Of a stretch of DNA of 12,567 nt, positions 12,514 to 12,567 are shown piece by piece. Under the pieces are notes generated by a model, which was given only the letters and a program-made list of their open reading frames with translations, searched no databases and was not told where the DNA came from. Within the stretch, counting starts at the first letter, position 1. Every line of letters starts with the position of its first letter. The stretch spans positions 1 through 12,567 of the forward strand of contig CAUWFE010000036.1 of assembly GCA_963558185.1 (NCBI GenBank). Reading direction: 5' to 3'. Made by a program: the position numbers and the translations under genes. This DNA is from UMGS1663 sp963558185. Its GTDB lineage: Bacteria; Bacillota; Clostridia; TANB77; CAG-508.

Positions 12514-12529
12514 GTTTCTTATGAGAAAC
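12514..12529. promoter_or_regulatory. Operator-like palindrome upstream of the XRE repressor
   Basis: GTTTCT-TATG-AGAAAC, perfect 6-bp arms extending imperfectly to TTGGTTTCT / AGAAACTAA. It lies 50 nt upstream of the repressor start, in the gap to the next (unseen) gene. A related half-site, AAGAAACC, is at the window end (12558-12566). Confidence 0.65.
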
Positions 12530-12567
12530 TAAAATTAATTATGTATTTGTTTTTAATAAAGAAACCT

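Noticed and set aside
1..12567. CRISPR array
   Set aside because: No regularly spaced repeats with unique spacers; the 11-bp repeats are too short and lack spacers.

Overview
This is an AT-rich, low-GC Firmicute chromosome segment, most likely from an anaerobic clostridial lineage. The signs are strong AGGAGG ribosome sites, TTA/AGA-rich codon use, a clostridial-type ferredoxin, a PFK of the mixed/PPi type, the tig-clpP-clpX order and a CIRCE-controlled groESL. Nearly every gene is on the minus strand, so transcription runs from high to low coordinates.

Layout. (1) 12-1338: an ECF sigma factor and its zinc-type anti-sigma factor, preceded by a textbook ECF promoter, so the pair probably autoregulates. 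(2) 1377-2165: a membrane-anchored GH25 muramidase broken by one extra G. (3) 2184-2684: two identical 39-bp direct repeats enclose a compact module. It holds a 37-residue hydrophobic peptide gene on the minus strand and a convergent, roughly 90-nt untranslated RNA on the plus strand; each has its own promoter and they overlap at a terminator hairpin. I read it as a type I toxin-antitoxin locus with the layout of the Fst/par family. (4) 2696-3168: a three-helix membrane protein with a small exported domain, broken by one missing A. (5) 3208-5070: a ferredoxin-like protein, 6-phosphofructokinase (with a leader hairpin) and a short glycosyltransferase-like membrane protein. (6) 5310-10862: the protein quality-control block: groEL, groES, clpX, clpP and tig. 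groESL has a variant CIRCE operator. clpX is interrupted by a single inserted base inside the Walker A motif. (7) 11056-11576: a membrane-bound HTH regulator whose promoter carries a perfect 20-bp palindrome.

(8) From 11740 to the right edge the sequence looks like the end of an integrated mobile element. A 20-bp fragment matching the 3' end of a tRNA (through CCA) sits beside an orphan bidirectional terminator. It is followed by five ATTACACY repeats spaced mostly at 11 bp, a 51-residue unknown protein, and an XRE repressor flanked by two near-identical palindromic operators. The intact tRNA gene and the integrase are predicted beyond the window.

Three genes each carry a one-base indel. Two are in homopolymers and can be real or assembly artefacts; the clpX case hits a housekeeping gene and should be checked against reads first.
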